Counted from the first letter of the stretch, positions 9,550-18,792 are shown. The stretch is DNA of 64,000 bases from Erysipelotrichaceae bacterium 66202529 (GCA_017161075.1 CP046174.1:3286001-3350000), one strand, 5' to 3'. Translations and numbers: made by a program. Notes: generated by a model not told the origin, from the letters alone.

Positions 9550-10572
9550 ATGAATAAAACGTATGTATTGGATTTTGCGGCAAAGCTTTTAGGGACAGAT
9601 TCCCCGACCGGGTTTACAAAAAAAGCAATCGATCTGGTAGCAGACGAAGCTGCTGCTTTAGGCTATGAAACAAAACGGAACAACAAAGGAAATCTTTTAA
9701 TTTATGTGAAGGGCGCAAGCAGTGAAAAGACCATCGGCTTTTGCGCACACTGTGATACGCTGGGTCTGATGGTACGCTCAATCAAGAGCAACGGTATGCT
9801 TGCAGTTACAAATATCGGAGGACCGATCATTCCGACACTGGATGGGGAATACTGCCGCATCCATACAAGGGATGGCAGAAGCTATACCGGTACTGTTCTT
9901 TCCTGCTCCCCGGCATCTCATGTATATAAGGACGCCTCTACAAGAAAGCGTGAAATTGACGAGATGGAAATACGCATTGATGAGGTTGTCTGCTGTAAGG
10001 AGGACGTGGAAGCCCTGGGGATCTGCAACGGTGATTTCATCGCGATTGACCCTAAGGTACAAATCACGGAAAGCGGCTTTATCAAATCCCGTTTTCTGGA
10101 TGATAAAATCAGTGCCAGTGCATTGATGGGTGTTCTACAGCATTTGAAGGAGCATGCCATAACTCCTGCGTGTGATCTGATTTTTATGATGAGCACATAT
10201 GAGGAGGTTGGACATGGTATGGCACACATCCCTTCCTGCATCAGTGAACTGATTGCCGTAGATATGGGCTGTATCGGTTTGGATCTTGCCTGTAGTGAAC
10301 AGGATGTTTCCATCTGTGCAAAGGATTCCAGCGGGCCGTATGATTACGAAATGACCAGCCGGCTGATTGAGCTTGCCAAGCAGGAGCATCTGAACTACGC
10401 TGTGGACATTTATCCAATGTATGGCAGTGATGTGAGTGCAGCCCTGCGTGGAGGCAGTGATATCCGTGGTGCCCTGATTGGCCCTGGTGTGCATGCTTCA
10501 CACGGCATGGAGCGTACCCATTATGACGGTGTGGAAAATACCATGAAGCTGATTCTGGCATACATTTCCTAA
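9550..10572 (+). CDS. M42-family metal-dependent aminopeptidase
   Basis: A 340-residue cytosolic peptidase of the M42 (glutamyl aminopeptidase/PepA, FrvX) type. The metal ligands expected for the family are visible: AHCDTLG (about residue 70), SRFLDDK (about 185), TYEEVGHG with the catalytic EE (about 218), AVDMG (about 238) and HASHGMERT near the end. These enzymes form large oligomers that trim peptides from the N-terminus using two zinc or cobalt ions. The start is placed 9 nt after pyrR, behind GAGGTAATGAA. It may work downstream of the oligopeptide importer and PepF enzyme found elsewhere in the window (inference). Confidence 0.9.
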   Translation: MNKTYVLDFAAKLLGTDSPTGFTKKAIDLVADEAAALGYETKRNNKGNLLIYVKGASSEKTIGFCAHCDTLGLMVRSIKSNGMLAVTNIGGPIIPTLDGEYCRIHTRDGRSYTGTVLSCSPASHVYKDASTRKREIDEMEIRIDEVVCCKEDVEALGICNGDFIAIDPKVQITESGFIKSRFLDDKISASALMGVLQHLKEHAITPACDLIFMMSTYEEVGHGMAHIPSCISELIAVDMGCIGLDLACSEQDVSICAKDSSGPYDYEMTSRLIELAKQEHLNYAVDIYPMYGSDVSAALRGGSDIRGALIGPGVHASHGMERTHYDGVENTMKLILAYIS

Positions 10573-10611
10573 AGCTGAACAGATTCCCTATTGCGAACAG
10601 TGTCAAAAGCA

Positions 10612-10735
10612 CAAACAGCAAAAAGGAATCTTTTCTTTTTGGTTCTTTCTTACTTTAGGGCGTTTATGAAAAAGAGAACACAATAGTTTTGAATTCTCTT
10701 TTTCAGGTTGTACCCACAAGCGAGTAAGAACCTTC
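10612..10735 (+). other. Structured leader upstream of the Gdt1-type transporter gene
   Basis: The 264-bp gap before the transporter gene holds several nested inverted repeats. A perfect 11-bp stem pairs 10668-10678 (GAAAAAGAGAA) with 10694-10704 across a 15-nt loop. An outer imperfect helix pairs GGTTC/TTACT at about 10641-10654 with AGTAAGAACC at about 10723-10732. A short A/T-rich hairpin sits at about 10619-10641. Conserved bases of the manganese yybP-ykoY riboswitch, often found before this gene family, were not found. The region may be a leader or a termination zone for the M42 gene. Confidence 0.35.
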
Positions 10736-10836
10736 TTTTTGTATACCTGCTTTTACTTCTTCTTTTATTTTAGGAGATTTCATTGTATCATGCATAGCAG
10801 AAGCCATAAACACATATATTTGAAGGAGGTGAACCT

Positions 10837-11487
10837 ATGCTGTTTCATACATTTCTATTTGTGTTTCTGGCAGAGATGGCGGATAAAACACAGCTCATGA
10901 TTATGGCGCTGACAAACCGCTATTCTGTAAAAACCGTAATTGCCGGTATGATACTCGGTGTCTTTGCGATCAGCGGTGTTTCCGTGCTTGCCGGTGATTT
11001 GATCGGTGATCTTATCCCCATGCGGCTGATTAAGCTTGCGGCCAGTGCCATGTTTCTGTTTTTTGGCTTAATGAATCTTCGCTGTAATGACAGTGAGGAG
11101 GAGGGTCATCATTTTGCATTGAAAATACCGGTGGTATCCATTGCCTTTACCTTTGTAGTCGCAGAGCTGGGAGATAAGACACAGCTGGCAACTGTAGCGC
11201 TGGCAGCCGATCATATGGGAGAGCATCTGCCTGTCTTTCTTGGCGCATCTTTTGGTCTGATACTGGCAAATATTCTTGGTATTTTTGCCGGGAAGCTTAT
11301 TTTTTCTCATTTACGTGAGGATACCGTCAAGGTGGGAAGCTCCTTTATCTTTTTCCTCTTTGGCTCATTGACACTGTTTGAAGCTGTACCGGGAAGCACG
11401 ATGATATTCATCGTATACAGCACTGTTCTAATCCTGTGTGCCTATGCGATCTACACAATTTCCCGCCGTCATACAAATATGCAATGA
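10837..11487 (+). CDS. Gdt1/TMEM165 (UPF0016) family cation transporter
   Basis: A 216-residue membrane protein made of two homologous halves, each with about three hydrophobic segments. Each half carries the family signature ExGDKT/Q: EMADKTQL near residue 12 and ELGDKTQL near residue 109. Characterised relatives move Mn2+ or Ca2+ across membranes, so manganese export or homeostasis is the likely job. A very strong ribosome-binding site (AAGGAGGTGA) precedes the ATG. It has its own terminator and a structured leader, so it is probably monocistronic. Confidence 0.88.
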   Translation: MLFHTFLFVFLAEMADKTQLMIMALTNRYSVKTVIAGMILGVFAISGVSVLAGDLIGDLIPMRLIKLAASAMFLFFGLMNLRCNDSEEEGHHFALKIPVVSIAFTFVVAELGDKTQLATVALAADHMGEHLPVFLGASFGLILANILGIFAGKLIFSHLREDTVKVGSSFIFFLFGSLTLFEAVPGSTMIFIVYSTVLILCAYAIYTISRRHTNMQ

Positions 11488-11490
11488 GGA

Positions 11491-11512
11491 ACTGTCTGAG
11501 TGACAGTTTTTT
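11491..11512 (+). terminator. Intrinsic terminator of the Gdt1-type gene
   Basis: A perfect 6-bp stem, ACTGTC (11491-11496) with GACAGT (11502-11507), is followed directly by a T run, 3 nt after the stop codon. Confidence 0.8.
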
Positions 11513-12071
11513 AGTCTTCCCCAATATATGCCCTGTTAGGAAGACAGTAAACATTCTCCATTTAGCATCTTTCTAAGCTGATAACTATTATATTGAATAC
11601 CTTAGAGCCTGCCTTTAACAGCTGAACAGGTGCTCTGTTCTGCACAGGCAATCCTATATGATAACTACAGCCTATATTCATCATGATTCACTGCTTAGAG
11701 CTTTCATGTATGTTACATTACAAGAATTCGAATCTGTTTCAGCTGTTTGTTCATTCATCGTACAAAAAAAGCTGTTTAAGCAAGACATTTAAAAGCATGA
11801 GTGAGTGCTTCTTTTAGCTTTCCTCATACTGTATCAGTCGTTTGGTTATTCACCCTTCATAAAAAATACGCACGTTCCAGAAGGAGATTTGAACGATGCA
11901 CTTTGGCTGTTGTCTGTAGAATCCCTTTCCGTTTTGCTTCTGCCGAGATAATAGCAGCTCTATATGCCGAATATTTGCATTTCCCTAAAATAAACGGCCA
12001 AAGCTATGCATTTCCTGTATAGATGGGATATAATATGGGTATTGTCTAAAGGAAGAAAGAAGGTAGATAAT
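11513..12071. other. Intergenic region before pepF
   Basis: About 560 bp without a supported gene. Near its right end the plus strand carries a perfect TATAAT (12029-12034) that probably serves the oligopeptidase gene; no good -35 box is visible. The rest shows no repeat or structure that I can support. Confidence 0.45.
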
Positions 12072-13826
12072 ATGATGAAGGAATGGTCTTTAGATGTTTT
12101 ATACAAGGGATATGATGATGAAGCGTTCATCCGTGATTTTAAAAAGATGGATGCCATGATACAGACCTGCTCACAGAGGGCGGATACTCTGTCCCATGAG
12201 GATGAGGTGCAGACATTGCATGATCTGCTGGCAATGCTGGAAGAATTTCATATACTTGCCGATAAGCTGGGACACTTTATTTCTTTGAAGCAGTCAACGA
12301 ATACATCGGATGGGGAAACAGTTTCCCTAATGAATCAGTATGCGAAAAAATGCAGCGGTATTACCAAGGCGAATGCTAAGTTCAACCGTTATGTGGCTGA
12401 AATCGAAAACCTGGATGCCTGTATCAAACAGGATGATCTGTTACGGGAGTACAGCTATCTGCTGCATACGATCAAAGAGGACAGTAAGTATCTGCTGAGT
12501 GATGATGTAGAGGAAGTCCTGTCAAAAATGAATATCAGCGGTGGTGATGCCTGGGCAAATCTTCAGGAATACCTGACAAGCATTGTAGAGGTTGACTATA
12601 ACGGTGAAAAAGCAACCCTATCACAGATTCGCAATAAGGCTTATGACAGTGATGCATCCGTGCGGAAAGCTGCTTATGAGGCTGAATTAAAGGCATACGA
12701 TAAAATACGGGATGCCGTTGCCTTTTCTCTGAACAGTATCAAGGCGCAGGTACTGAGTGAATGCGAGCTTCGCGGCTTTGCTTCTCCGCTTGCCATGACA
12801 CTGCACAATTCTCATATGAAACAGGAAACCCTGGATGCATTGCTGGAAACAATGCAGACCTATATGCCGAAATTTCATGCTTATCTGAAACGGAAGGCAG
12901 AGCTTCTGGGATATACGAACGGGCTTCCATGGTACGAGCTGTTTGCTCCGCTGGGAGAGGACTCCAAAACCTACAGTGTCGAGGAGGCCAAGGAGTATCT
13001 GTTAAAGCACTTCCGCCCGTTTGCGGATGACATGGCGGATATGATGGAGCGCGCCTTTGATGAAAGCTGGATTGATTTCTTTCCACGCAAGGGAAAGGTC
13101 GGCGGTGCCTTCTGTGCAAATTTAAGCAGTGTAAAGCAGAGCCGTGTATTGACAAACTATGACGGAGCACTCGGTGATATCGTTACCCTGGCACATGAGC
13201 TGGGACATGCCTATCACGGCATGATGATTGAGGATCACCGCCCGCTGAATACCGACTATTCAATGCCTGTCGCAGAAACGGCTTCCACCTTTAATGAAAA
13301 CATCATTATGAATGCCGCAATCGAAGAAGCGAACGGAAAGGAAAAAATCACTCTGATTGAAAATCAGCTGCAGGATTTGACGCAGGTCATCTGTGATATC
13401 TATTCCCGTTTCCTCTTTGAAAAAACGGTGTTTGAAAAAAGAGCCGACAGCTTTATGTTTGCGGATGAGCTGGAAGCAATTATGGTGGAAACACAAAAGC
13501 AGGCATATGGAGATGGATTGGATCCAAACTACCTGCATCCGTATATGTGGATTTGTAAATCCCATTACTATTCCAGCGGTCTGAGCTTTTATAACTTCCC
13601 ATACGCCTTCGGTGCCCTGTTCGCAAGAGGTTTGGTTGTAAAATATCAGCAGGAAAAGGAAGCCTTTGTTCCGAAATACCGCGAGCTGTTAAAGGCAACC
13701 ACAGTTTCCAGTGTGGAGGATGTTGCCGCAATGGCAGACATCGATTTGTGTGATAAGGCATTCTGGACAAGCTGTCTGGAAACCTGCGCACAGCGTATTG
13801 ATGAATTTCTGGAGCTGACAAAGTAA
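12072..13826 (+). CDS. pepF: M3-family oligoendopeptidase (PepF type)
   Basis: A 584-residue zinc metallopeptidase. The catalytic HExxH is seen in TLAHELGHAYHG (about residue 380), and the third zinc ligand lies in ETASTFNE about 25 residues later. The length and N-terminal helical region match PepF-type enzymes (about 600 residues), which cut 7- to 17-residue peptides in the cytoplasm. The frame is open from 12006, but the ATG at 12072 is chosen because it follows GAAAGAAGG and lies about 38 nt behind a TATAAT box. It would process peptides imported by the Opp system at 25.7-31.4 kb (inference). Confidence 0.9.
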   Translation: MMKEWSLDVLYKGYDDEAFIRDFKKMDAMIQTCSQRADTLSHEDEVQTLHDLLAMLEEFHILADKLGHFISLKQSTNTSDGETVSLMNQYAKKCSGITKANAKFNRYVAEIENLDACIKQDDLLREYSYLLHTIKEDSKYLLSDDVEEVLSKMNISGGDAWANLQEYLTSIVEVDYNGEKATLSQIRNKAYDSDASVRKAAYEAELKAYDKIRDAVAFSLNSIKAQVLSECELRGFASPLAMTLHNSHMKQETLDALLETMQTYMPKFHAYLKRKAELLGYTNGLPWYELFAPLGEDSKTYSVEEAKEYLLKHFRPFADDMADMMERAFDESWIDFFPRKGKVGGAFCANLSSVKQSRVLTNYDGALGDIVTLAHELGHAYHGMMIEDHRPLNTDYSMPVAETASTFNENIIMNAAIEEANGKEKITLIENQLQDLTQVICDIYSRFLFEKTVFEKRADSFMFADELEAIMVETQKQAYGDGLDPNYLHPYMWICKSHYYSSGLSFYNFPYAFGALFARGLVVKYQQEKEAFVPKYRELLKATTVSSVEDVAAMADIDLCDKAFWTSCLETCAQRIDEFLELTK

Positions 13827-13833
13827 AAGGTAC

Positions 13834-13870
13834 AAAAAGCAATTCCCGAATTTTCAAGGAATTGCTTTTT
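13834..13870 (+). terminator. Intrinsic terminator of pepF
   Basis: A perfect 13-bp stem pairs AAAAAGCAATTCC (13834-13846) with 13858-13870, which ends in TTTTT. The A-run on the other side would also allow termination from the minus strand. Confidence 0.85.
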
Positions 13871-13947
13871 CTTGTTGCTATTCATATTGCCTCTGTATCC
13901 GGTATACGTCGAGCAAGTATCTCCAGCTTATGCTTCGCTCGAATACT

Positions 13948-14238
13948 CTATTTTGCCCTGTAGATTGTGTAACCCTCATAGTAATAGCTGGTATCAATGC
14001 CTTTCCTATAGACCTCTTGGTCATAGCTTTTGTCCGTATGAGCCGCTTTCAGCAGGTATTTTAACTCCACGCCCTTTTTTAGGCTGCGTTCCATAGTGAG
14101 AAGATTATCCTCTTTATCAACCATGCTCCAATCAATGTCCTGACTAAGCTCTTTTTTTAAAGGCTGCATCCATCCAGCTTCCGCTTATCTTTCCTCCAAT
14201 TCGTGCAAGCTCGACTGAATCTGTGATACATAATTCAT
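13948..14238 (-). pseudogene. Small interrupted gene of unknown function
   Basis: The minus strand reads ATG at 14238 (MNYVSQIQSSLHELEER), then an in-frame TAA at 14187-14185, then 78 further in-frame codons to a stop at 13948 ending in SYYYEGYTIYRAK. A good ribosome-binding site (AAGGAGGAA near 14265-14257) precedes a nearby ATG. A +1 frame over the same start region also looks protein-like (SVELARIGGKISGSW), so a frameshift is as likely as a nonsense mutation. The part downstream of the stop could start at the ATG at 14169, but it has no good SD there. The family was not recognised. Confidence 0.35.
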
Positions 14239-14576
14239 TTAAGTGTCATATCATCGTTCCTCCTTTGTATAAATATCTTTGTAAGACATGAAGTCGTGAT
14301 AATCTGTTACTCTTTACAATTCACACAAATAAAGGATAGTAAAGATATAGCGCATAAGCACCCTTCTTATTTTACTGTTTTCAGGATATCTGAAGTAGAT
14401 TAGAAGCTACACCTGCTGAATCATTCAACACAAAGCAGAGCAAATGCAACACTTCTAATTCTAATGTATTTGTGAATCCATATCCTATTTACATGTATAC
14501 AAAGCATCATTTTTGTAAGTTACCTTCACAAGCTGACAGGCAATACCGCTTAGATCAATACCATGCACAGCACCAT

Positions 14577-14612
14577 AAAAAAACCATGTTCTGGGAGAAA
14601 CATGGTTTTTTT
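14577..14612. terminator. Bidirectional terminator
   Basis: A perfect 14-bp stem (AAAAAAACCATGTT, 14577-14590, with 14599-14612) has a 7-nt loop and a T run on either strand. It backs up termination of minus-strand transcripts from the sensor operon. The 340 bp between 14238 and 14577 hold nothing else that I can identify. Confidence 0.75.
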
Positions 14613-14617
14613 AAAGA

Positions 14618-14709
14618 AAAAGGATTAAAGTAAGGCCGGCTGGTAACAGCCTTACCATTATGGTATTGCAGATAGTATTATGATAGTTAAATTGGTCTTT
14701 TTTATCTGC
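14618..14709 (-). ncRNA. Candidate small RNA downstream of the YesN-type regulator
   Basis: On the minus strand a TATAAT (14721-14716) lies 19 bp behind a 20-bp site shared with the leader of the sensor operon. Transcription would begin near 14709. The predicted RNA folds into two stem-loops: TGCAGATA (14710-14703 region) with TATCTGCA (14674-14667), then GTAAGG (14655-14650) with CCTTAC (14635-14630) around an inner GGCTG/CAGCC helix. A T-rich tail and then the strong terminator at 14577-14612 follow. It contains no credible reading frame, so an RNA of about 90 nt is the simplest reading. The call is inference from sequence signals only. Confidence 0.45.
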
Positions 14710-14740
14710 AATGTTATTATATAACTGTTAAAATAGTAAA

Positions 14741-14760
14741 ATCTTGTTATCTTTAGCAAT
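14741..14760 (-). promoter_or_regulatory. Candidate binding site of the YesN-type regulator (site 2)
   Basis: The 20 bp at 14741-14760 (ATCTTGTTATCTTTAGCAAT on the plus strand) match 18 of 20 bases of 19006-19025. In both places the site ends at the -35 position of a minus-strand promoter, 19 and 18 bp from the -10 box, as expected for an activator bound beside RNA polymerase. That the YesN-type regulator is the binder is inference from its position between the two sites. Confidence 0.5.
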
Positions 14761-14782
14761 AATTTGCAGTTAGCATTCTTTT

Positions 14783-16297
14783 CTACTTATCATCGAATGA
14801 ATTTTTATACATTTTCGGTGTCAGCCCTGTATACTTCTTGAATATTTTCGTAAAGTAGTTCTGTCCCTGAAAGCCCACCTCGTATGCAATTTCCTTAATG
14901 CGCTTCCCGCTTTTTAACAGCTCCTTACTCGCCTCCACACGCCGCTCACTGACCAGCTCGGTAAAGGTTTTATGCAATGAAGTATTCAACAGCTTACTGA
15001 GATAAAACGGGGATATCTGAAGGGCATCCGCCATATCGCTCAATGTAATCTGCCTGCGGTAATTGGCATCGATATAACGCACTGCCTGACGCACCAGCTG
15101 ATTCGTATTGCGGAAGCGTTCCTCAACAATGGGATCATACAGACGATGCATCTGCATATGCAGATAGAGCGGTACCTCCTGATGAATATTCGTACTGATC
15201 TGCAAGGGAACGATCTCAATCCCCTGCAAATCGATATGTACATATTCCTCCTGTAAAGCGCTGCGCAGCTTTGCGAATAACGCACTGACTTCCTGTACGA
15301 TCTGAGCACGCTCATGCGGAATCAGTGTCAGACATAGCTGATGAATAGCCTTCTTCAGCCCTTCCTCATCCATTTTCTGAAAGATGATCAAAAACTGTGC
15401 AACAATTTTATCCAGATCTATATCCGTACTGCCCTTTCCCTCATGATCCTGCAGAAGCTGTACACTCACCGACTCTATGCTTCCAATCCGCTCTCTTGCC
15501 ATTTGAAAGGAATGGTGAAACAATGCAAGCTCATTTACGATTGGCCCAATACCAAACTCAAAGGTATCTGCTCTCAGCTTTTCGATATAGTCTTCCAGAT
15601 GCTGAATATCCTCCTGAACGATGGCACGCTCTGCCAGGATAAAAAATATCTGCAGTTCATGAAACAGCTCCTTCAGGCAGCGAAAGCCAAGCTGTTTGAA
15701 CCCAGAGGATACCGTTTCCATATAGCTTTGATCATAATGGGAGGAATGGATGATAAAGCAGAAGCCACTGCAAATACGCGGACTCAAAAGACGCAGATTC
15801 TTACGCAGAACAAGCTCATCCTCATCGGATAATATCGCAAACAGACATTCATTCTCAACAACAGGTGTGATTTTTTCTATTTTCTCCAGCAAATCGCTTT
15901 GATGCTTTTTTTCATTCTGCTTCTGTGTAAGATGCTCCATTGTCTTATGCAGAGCCTCCTTCAGATGGTCAATCGTATACGGCTTTAATATAAAATCCTC
16001 AACCCCAAGACGTATTGCTTCCTGTGCATATTCAAAGTAATTATAGGAGGACAGAATCAGAAAGCCGACTTCACTTTCCGTCTTACGAATCCGGCGGATA
16101 ACCTCCAGACCGTTAATTCCCGGAATATTGATATCCGCTAGAATGATATCCGGATGATATTCCTCAAACATCGTCAGGGCCTCTTTCCCGTTTTTAGCCG
16201 CATACAGCTCCCTGCATTCGGGAAAGCTGTCCTGAATAATCTTATACAGCGTTTCCCGTTCAATTTGTTCATCCTCGATGATCATGATTTTATACAT
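14783..16297 (-). CDS. YesN-type response regulator with AraC DNA-binding domain
   Basis: A 504-residue protein. Residues 1-120 form a receiver domain with phospho-acceptor D55 (ILADINIPG), acidic ED at 8-9 and the conserved K in LKPY near residue 107. A long middle region with no named motif follows. The last 100 residues are an AraC-type double helix-turn-helix (ISPFYLSKLLNTSLHKTF, then IKEIAYEVGFQGQNYFTKIF and FKKYTGLTPKMY). The ATG at 16297 overlaps the 3' end of the kinase gene by 8 nt and follows GGAGAACGGTT, so translation is coupled. It probably activates promoters bearing the 20-bp site found at 14741 and 19006. Confidence 0.92.
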   Translation of the reverse strand: MYKIMIIEDEQIERETLYKIIQDSFPECRELYAAKNGKEALTMFEEYHPDIILADINIPGINGLEVIRRIRKTESEVGFLILSSYNYFEYAQEAIRLGVEDFILKPYTIDHLKEALHKTMEHLTQKQNEKKHQSDLLEKIEKITPVVENECLFAILSDEDELVLRKNLRLLSPRICSGFCFIIHSSHYDQSYMETVSSGFKQLGFRCLKELFHELQIFFILAERAIVQEDIQHLEDYIEKLRADTFEFGIGPIVNELALFHHSFQMARERIGSIESVSVQLLQDHEGKGSTDIDLDKIVAQFLIIFQKMDEEGLKKAIHQLCLTLIPHERAQIVQEVSALFAKLRSALQEEYVHIDLQGIEIVPLQISTNIHQEVPLYLHMQMHRLYDPIVEERFRNTNQLVRQAVRYIDANYRRQITLSDMADALQISPFYLSKLLNTSLHKTFTELVSERRVEASKELLKSGKRIKEIAYEVGFQGQNYFTKIFKKYTGLTPKMYKNSFDDK

Positions 16298-17765
16298 AAC
16301 CGTTCTCCTTCAAATCAATCTGTATATTGATTTCAAATCCGCAATCCTCAAGACTGTTTACAATAATACGCACAGCATCACCATAGAAGGCCTTTAAACG
16401 CCTTGTGACATTATAAAGACCCAGGTGGGAACGTTCATCACTCCCCATACGAAAATCGTTTAGAATAAGCTTTTCCAGCTCATCCGCAGGCATCCCTTTG
16501 CCATTATCACTTACAGAGATCATAATGTCGTTATGCAGCAGACTGACCTCGATGACGACCTCCCCATCCTCAATCGTATCCTGAAGACCATGAGATACCG
16601 CATTCTCCACAAGCGGCTGTAAAACCATCGTCGGCATTGGAATATCCGGCAGATCGTCTTCCACATCCATCAAAAAACGTATCCTGTCACCATATCGCTT
16701 CTCCTGGATATAATTATAATTTTGAATTGCCTTGATTTCCTTTTTCAAAGAACTTATTTTACTGGCATTGTCCAACCCATAGCGCAGAAGCTGACTGGTT
16801 CTCTCCATCAGCTCACTTGTTTCATACGCTCCCTCACTATATGCCTTTTTATAAATCATATTCAGCGTATTGAACAGGAAATGCGGATTGATCTGATTTT
16901 GCAGAATGCGCAGCTCACTCTGTGCCAGCAGCTCATCCTTTTTCAGATTCTCGTTTTGCTGTTCCAGAACACGGCGCTCCAGCCTTGCCTTTTCGTTTTC
17001 ATACTGGATATTCTTTTCAATACTGTCTGCCATATCCTCCAGAGCTAGACAAAGGACATTCATTTCCTTATTCGTATTGGAAATTTGTGTAAGATCATAT
17101 TCCCCCTTTTTAATACGGTTCATATTATTGATCACCTTTTCCAGCGGATCGGTAATTGATTTAATCGTGGAAATAGAGAAATAAATCATCCACACAATCA
17201 GATAGAGGATAAAAAACAGAGAAACAAGCTGCATCGTCTTCTGATTGCTGTTAACAGCCGCCTTCTGCAGCTGCATATCCTGTGTCGCAAGACCGTAATA
17301 TTCACTTGCCGTCTTATTGATCAGATCATAATCATACAGCAGCTCCTGATACTTGCCACTAAACTCCTTTTCCTGTTGAAGATCTGAAGCAATAACCAGC
17401 TCTGCCTGCGCCATATATCCATTCACCATGTTGTTTAGCAGCTCAAACCGCCATACATGATCCTGATTTTTCAGACTTTCCTTTACCTTTTCTAAATTAT
17501 TCTCCAGAACCAGGCGATACCGGTGAAATGTATTGTAATTTACATCATCCGGAGAATACAGATATACCTGCAAAGCATCGTTGAGATTTTTCAGATTATC
17601 ATAAAACTGATTCAGTTCATTGTATGTGGTATACGTGGAATTGTATTTTCTAATCGTCCTGTCATTGATAAGCACATAGGTAGTACAAACAAGTACGATC
17701 ACAACGATCAGCATCAGATTATAATTCATGATTTTACTGCGAAAGCTCTTAGATTTATTCCACAT
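16290..17765 (-). CDS. YesM-type sensor histidine kinase
   Basis: A 491-residue membrane kinase. An N-terminal transmembrane segment (LMLIVVIVLVCTTYVLI), an extracellular helical sensor of about 150 residues and a second membrane segment near residue 195 precede a HAMP linker. The kinase core has the His_kinase motif NPHFLFNTLNMIYKKAYS (phospho-acceptor H in PHF) and the HATPase motifs PLVENAVSHGLQ and VSDNGKGM. The ATG at 17765 is preferred over 17795 because AAGGAGGAG lies 5 nt before it. It overlaps the end of the binding-protein gene by 11 nt. It should phosphorylate the regulator encoded next. Confidence 0.93.
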   Translation of the reverse strand: MWNKSKSFRSKIMNYNLMLIVVIVLVCTTYVLINDRTIRKYNSTYTTYNELNQFYDNLKNLNDALQVYLYSPDDVNYNTFHRYRLVLENNLEKVKESLKNQDHVWRFELLNNMVNGYMAQAELVIASDLQQEKEFSGKYQELLYDYDLINKTASEYYGLATQDMQLQKAAVNSNQKTMQLVSLFFILYLIVWMIYFSISTIKSITDPLEKVINNMNRIKKGEYDLTQISNTNKEMNVLCLALEDMADSIEKNIQYENEKARLERRVLEQQNENLKKDELLAQSELRILQNQINPHFLFNTLNMIYKKAYSEGAYETSELMERTSQLLRYGLDNASKISSLKKEIKAIQNYNYIQEKRYGDRIRFLMDVEDDLPDIPMPTMVLQPLVENAVSHGLQDTIEDGEVVIEVSLLHNDIMISVSDNGKGMPADELEKLILNDFRMGSDERSHLGLYNVTRRLKAFYGDAVRIIVNSLEDCGFEINIQIDLKENGYV

Positions 17766-18726
17766 GCTTCTCCTCCTTCTCAAGGGAAGCAGCATAGGTT
17801 TTCAAATTATCCCGGTTCACAAGCATAAGATAGGACGGAATTTTTTTCTTTTCCGGCTGTATCCCCTTTACTACATAATCATAAAGAATATGTATGGACT
17901 CATAGCCGTACTGATAAAAGGATGTCACAATACTTCCCTCCACCTTTCCAGACTGTATAAGCTCCAGCGTTTCCTTCATGTCATCCACACCGTATACAAG
18001 AATATGATCCTTATTGTTCATATACTCCCTCGCATCTACAAAGCCAATCGCATTCTCTCCGGCCAGATTTATTGAAACATTCATCCCTGTGGACCTCTGC
18101 AATACCTTAACCCACTCATTGCGTGAAGTCAGCTGATCGCTTCGTGATTCACTTTTTGCGACGATTTCAAAGCCGCCGGGATGTGCAGCAAATACCCGTT
18201 CAATGGATTTAATCTGTTCCTTCGCCAAATCAAAGCTCAAATCACTGACCTGTATTCCTATACGAAGCGGCTTATCCCTGCCAAGCTTTTTCTCAATATC
18301 CGTTAATAGCAATCTGGCCTGTTCATCAAAGTCCTTACTGATCGTTGTCAGCGGGTCACTTCCCTCGACAGGAGAATCGACAAGGACAAACGGAATCCCC
18401 TTATCCTTTCCCTTTTGTATAAGCGCCTTATCAATGACTCCCTGTGTAATAATTCCATCTGCTTCCTTCAGCAGCCCTGTATTGATAACATCCACCATAT
18501 CGCTTGTGGAAATCTTAATCGGCCCTTTCCAGTCGCAATGCACCTCCAGCTCACTGCAGGCATCCTGCATTCCCTGTCTGGCCTTTTGCCATAACGTATG
18601 TGTGGACAGCGGTGTAGCAAACAGAAAATACAGGGAGGCTTTCTTTTCTACCTTTTTTTCCGGAACACTGCAGCCGCTCATAAAACAGACAAACAGACAT
18701 ACTATCAATAAACCTATTTTTCTCAT
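17755..18726 (-). CDS. Sugar-binding-protein-like lipoprotein, sensor partner of the YesM kinase
   Basis: A 323-residue lipoprotein. MRKIGLLIVCLFVCFMSGC is a lipobox signal peptide with the cysteine at residue 19. The rest follows the ribose/xylose-binding (type I periplasmic) fold: FLFATPLSTHTLWQKARQGM, ADGIITQGV, PFVLVDSPV and VYGVDDMKETLELI. It begins a three-gene operon with the kinase and regulator, and no sugar permease or ATPase is nearby. Known XylFII-LytS type systems use such a protein as a sugar sensor for the kinase, so sensing is more likely than transport. The start at 18726 is chosen by SD spacing (AGGG, 6 nt) and signal peptide length; the frame is open to 18744. Confidence 0.85.
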   Translation of the reverse strand: MRKIGLLIVCLFVCFMSGCSVPEKKVEKKASLYFLFATPLSTHTLWQKARQGMQDACSELEVHCDWKGPIKISTSDMVDVINTGLLKEADGIITQGVIDKALIQKGKDKGIPFVLVDSPVEGSDPLTTISKDFDEQARLLLTDIEKKLGRDKPLRIGIQVSDLSFDLAKEQIKSIERVFAAHPGGFEIVAKSESRSDQLTSRNEWVKVLQRSTGMNVSINLAGENAIGFVDAREYMNNKDHILVYGVDDMKETLELIQSGKVEGSIVTSFYQYGYESIHILYDYVVKGIQPEKKKIPSYLMLVNRDNLKTYAASLEKEEKHVE

Positions 18727-18744
18727 TCTCATCCCTGCTCTCAT

Positions 18745-18772
18745 GAAATCATTCTAACATATCAAGACCCGA
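18745..18772 (-). promoter_or_regulatory. Predicted proximal promoter of the sensor operon
   Basis: On the minus strand TTTCCA, 17 bp and TAGAAT lie just before the binding-protein gene. Transcription would start about at the first ATG, giving a very short leader. This would supply basal expression in addition to the upstream regulated promoter near 18982. Confidence 0.4.
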
Positions 18773-18792
18773 TTGGAAACGCACAAACAAAT

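Noticed and set aside
10573..10836. yybP-ykoY manganese riboswitch
   Set aside because: The region is structured, but the conserved loop sequences of the class could not be found.
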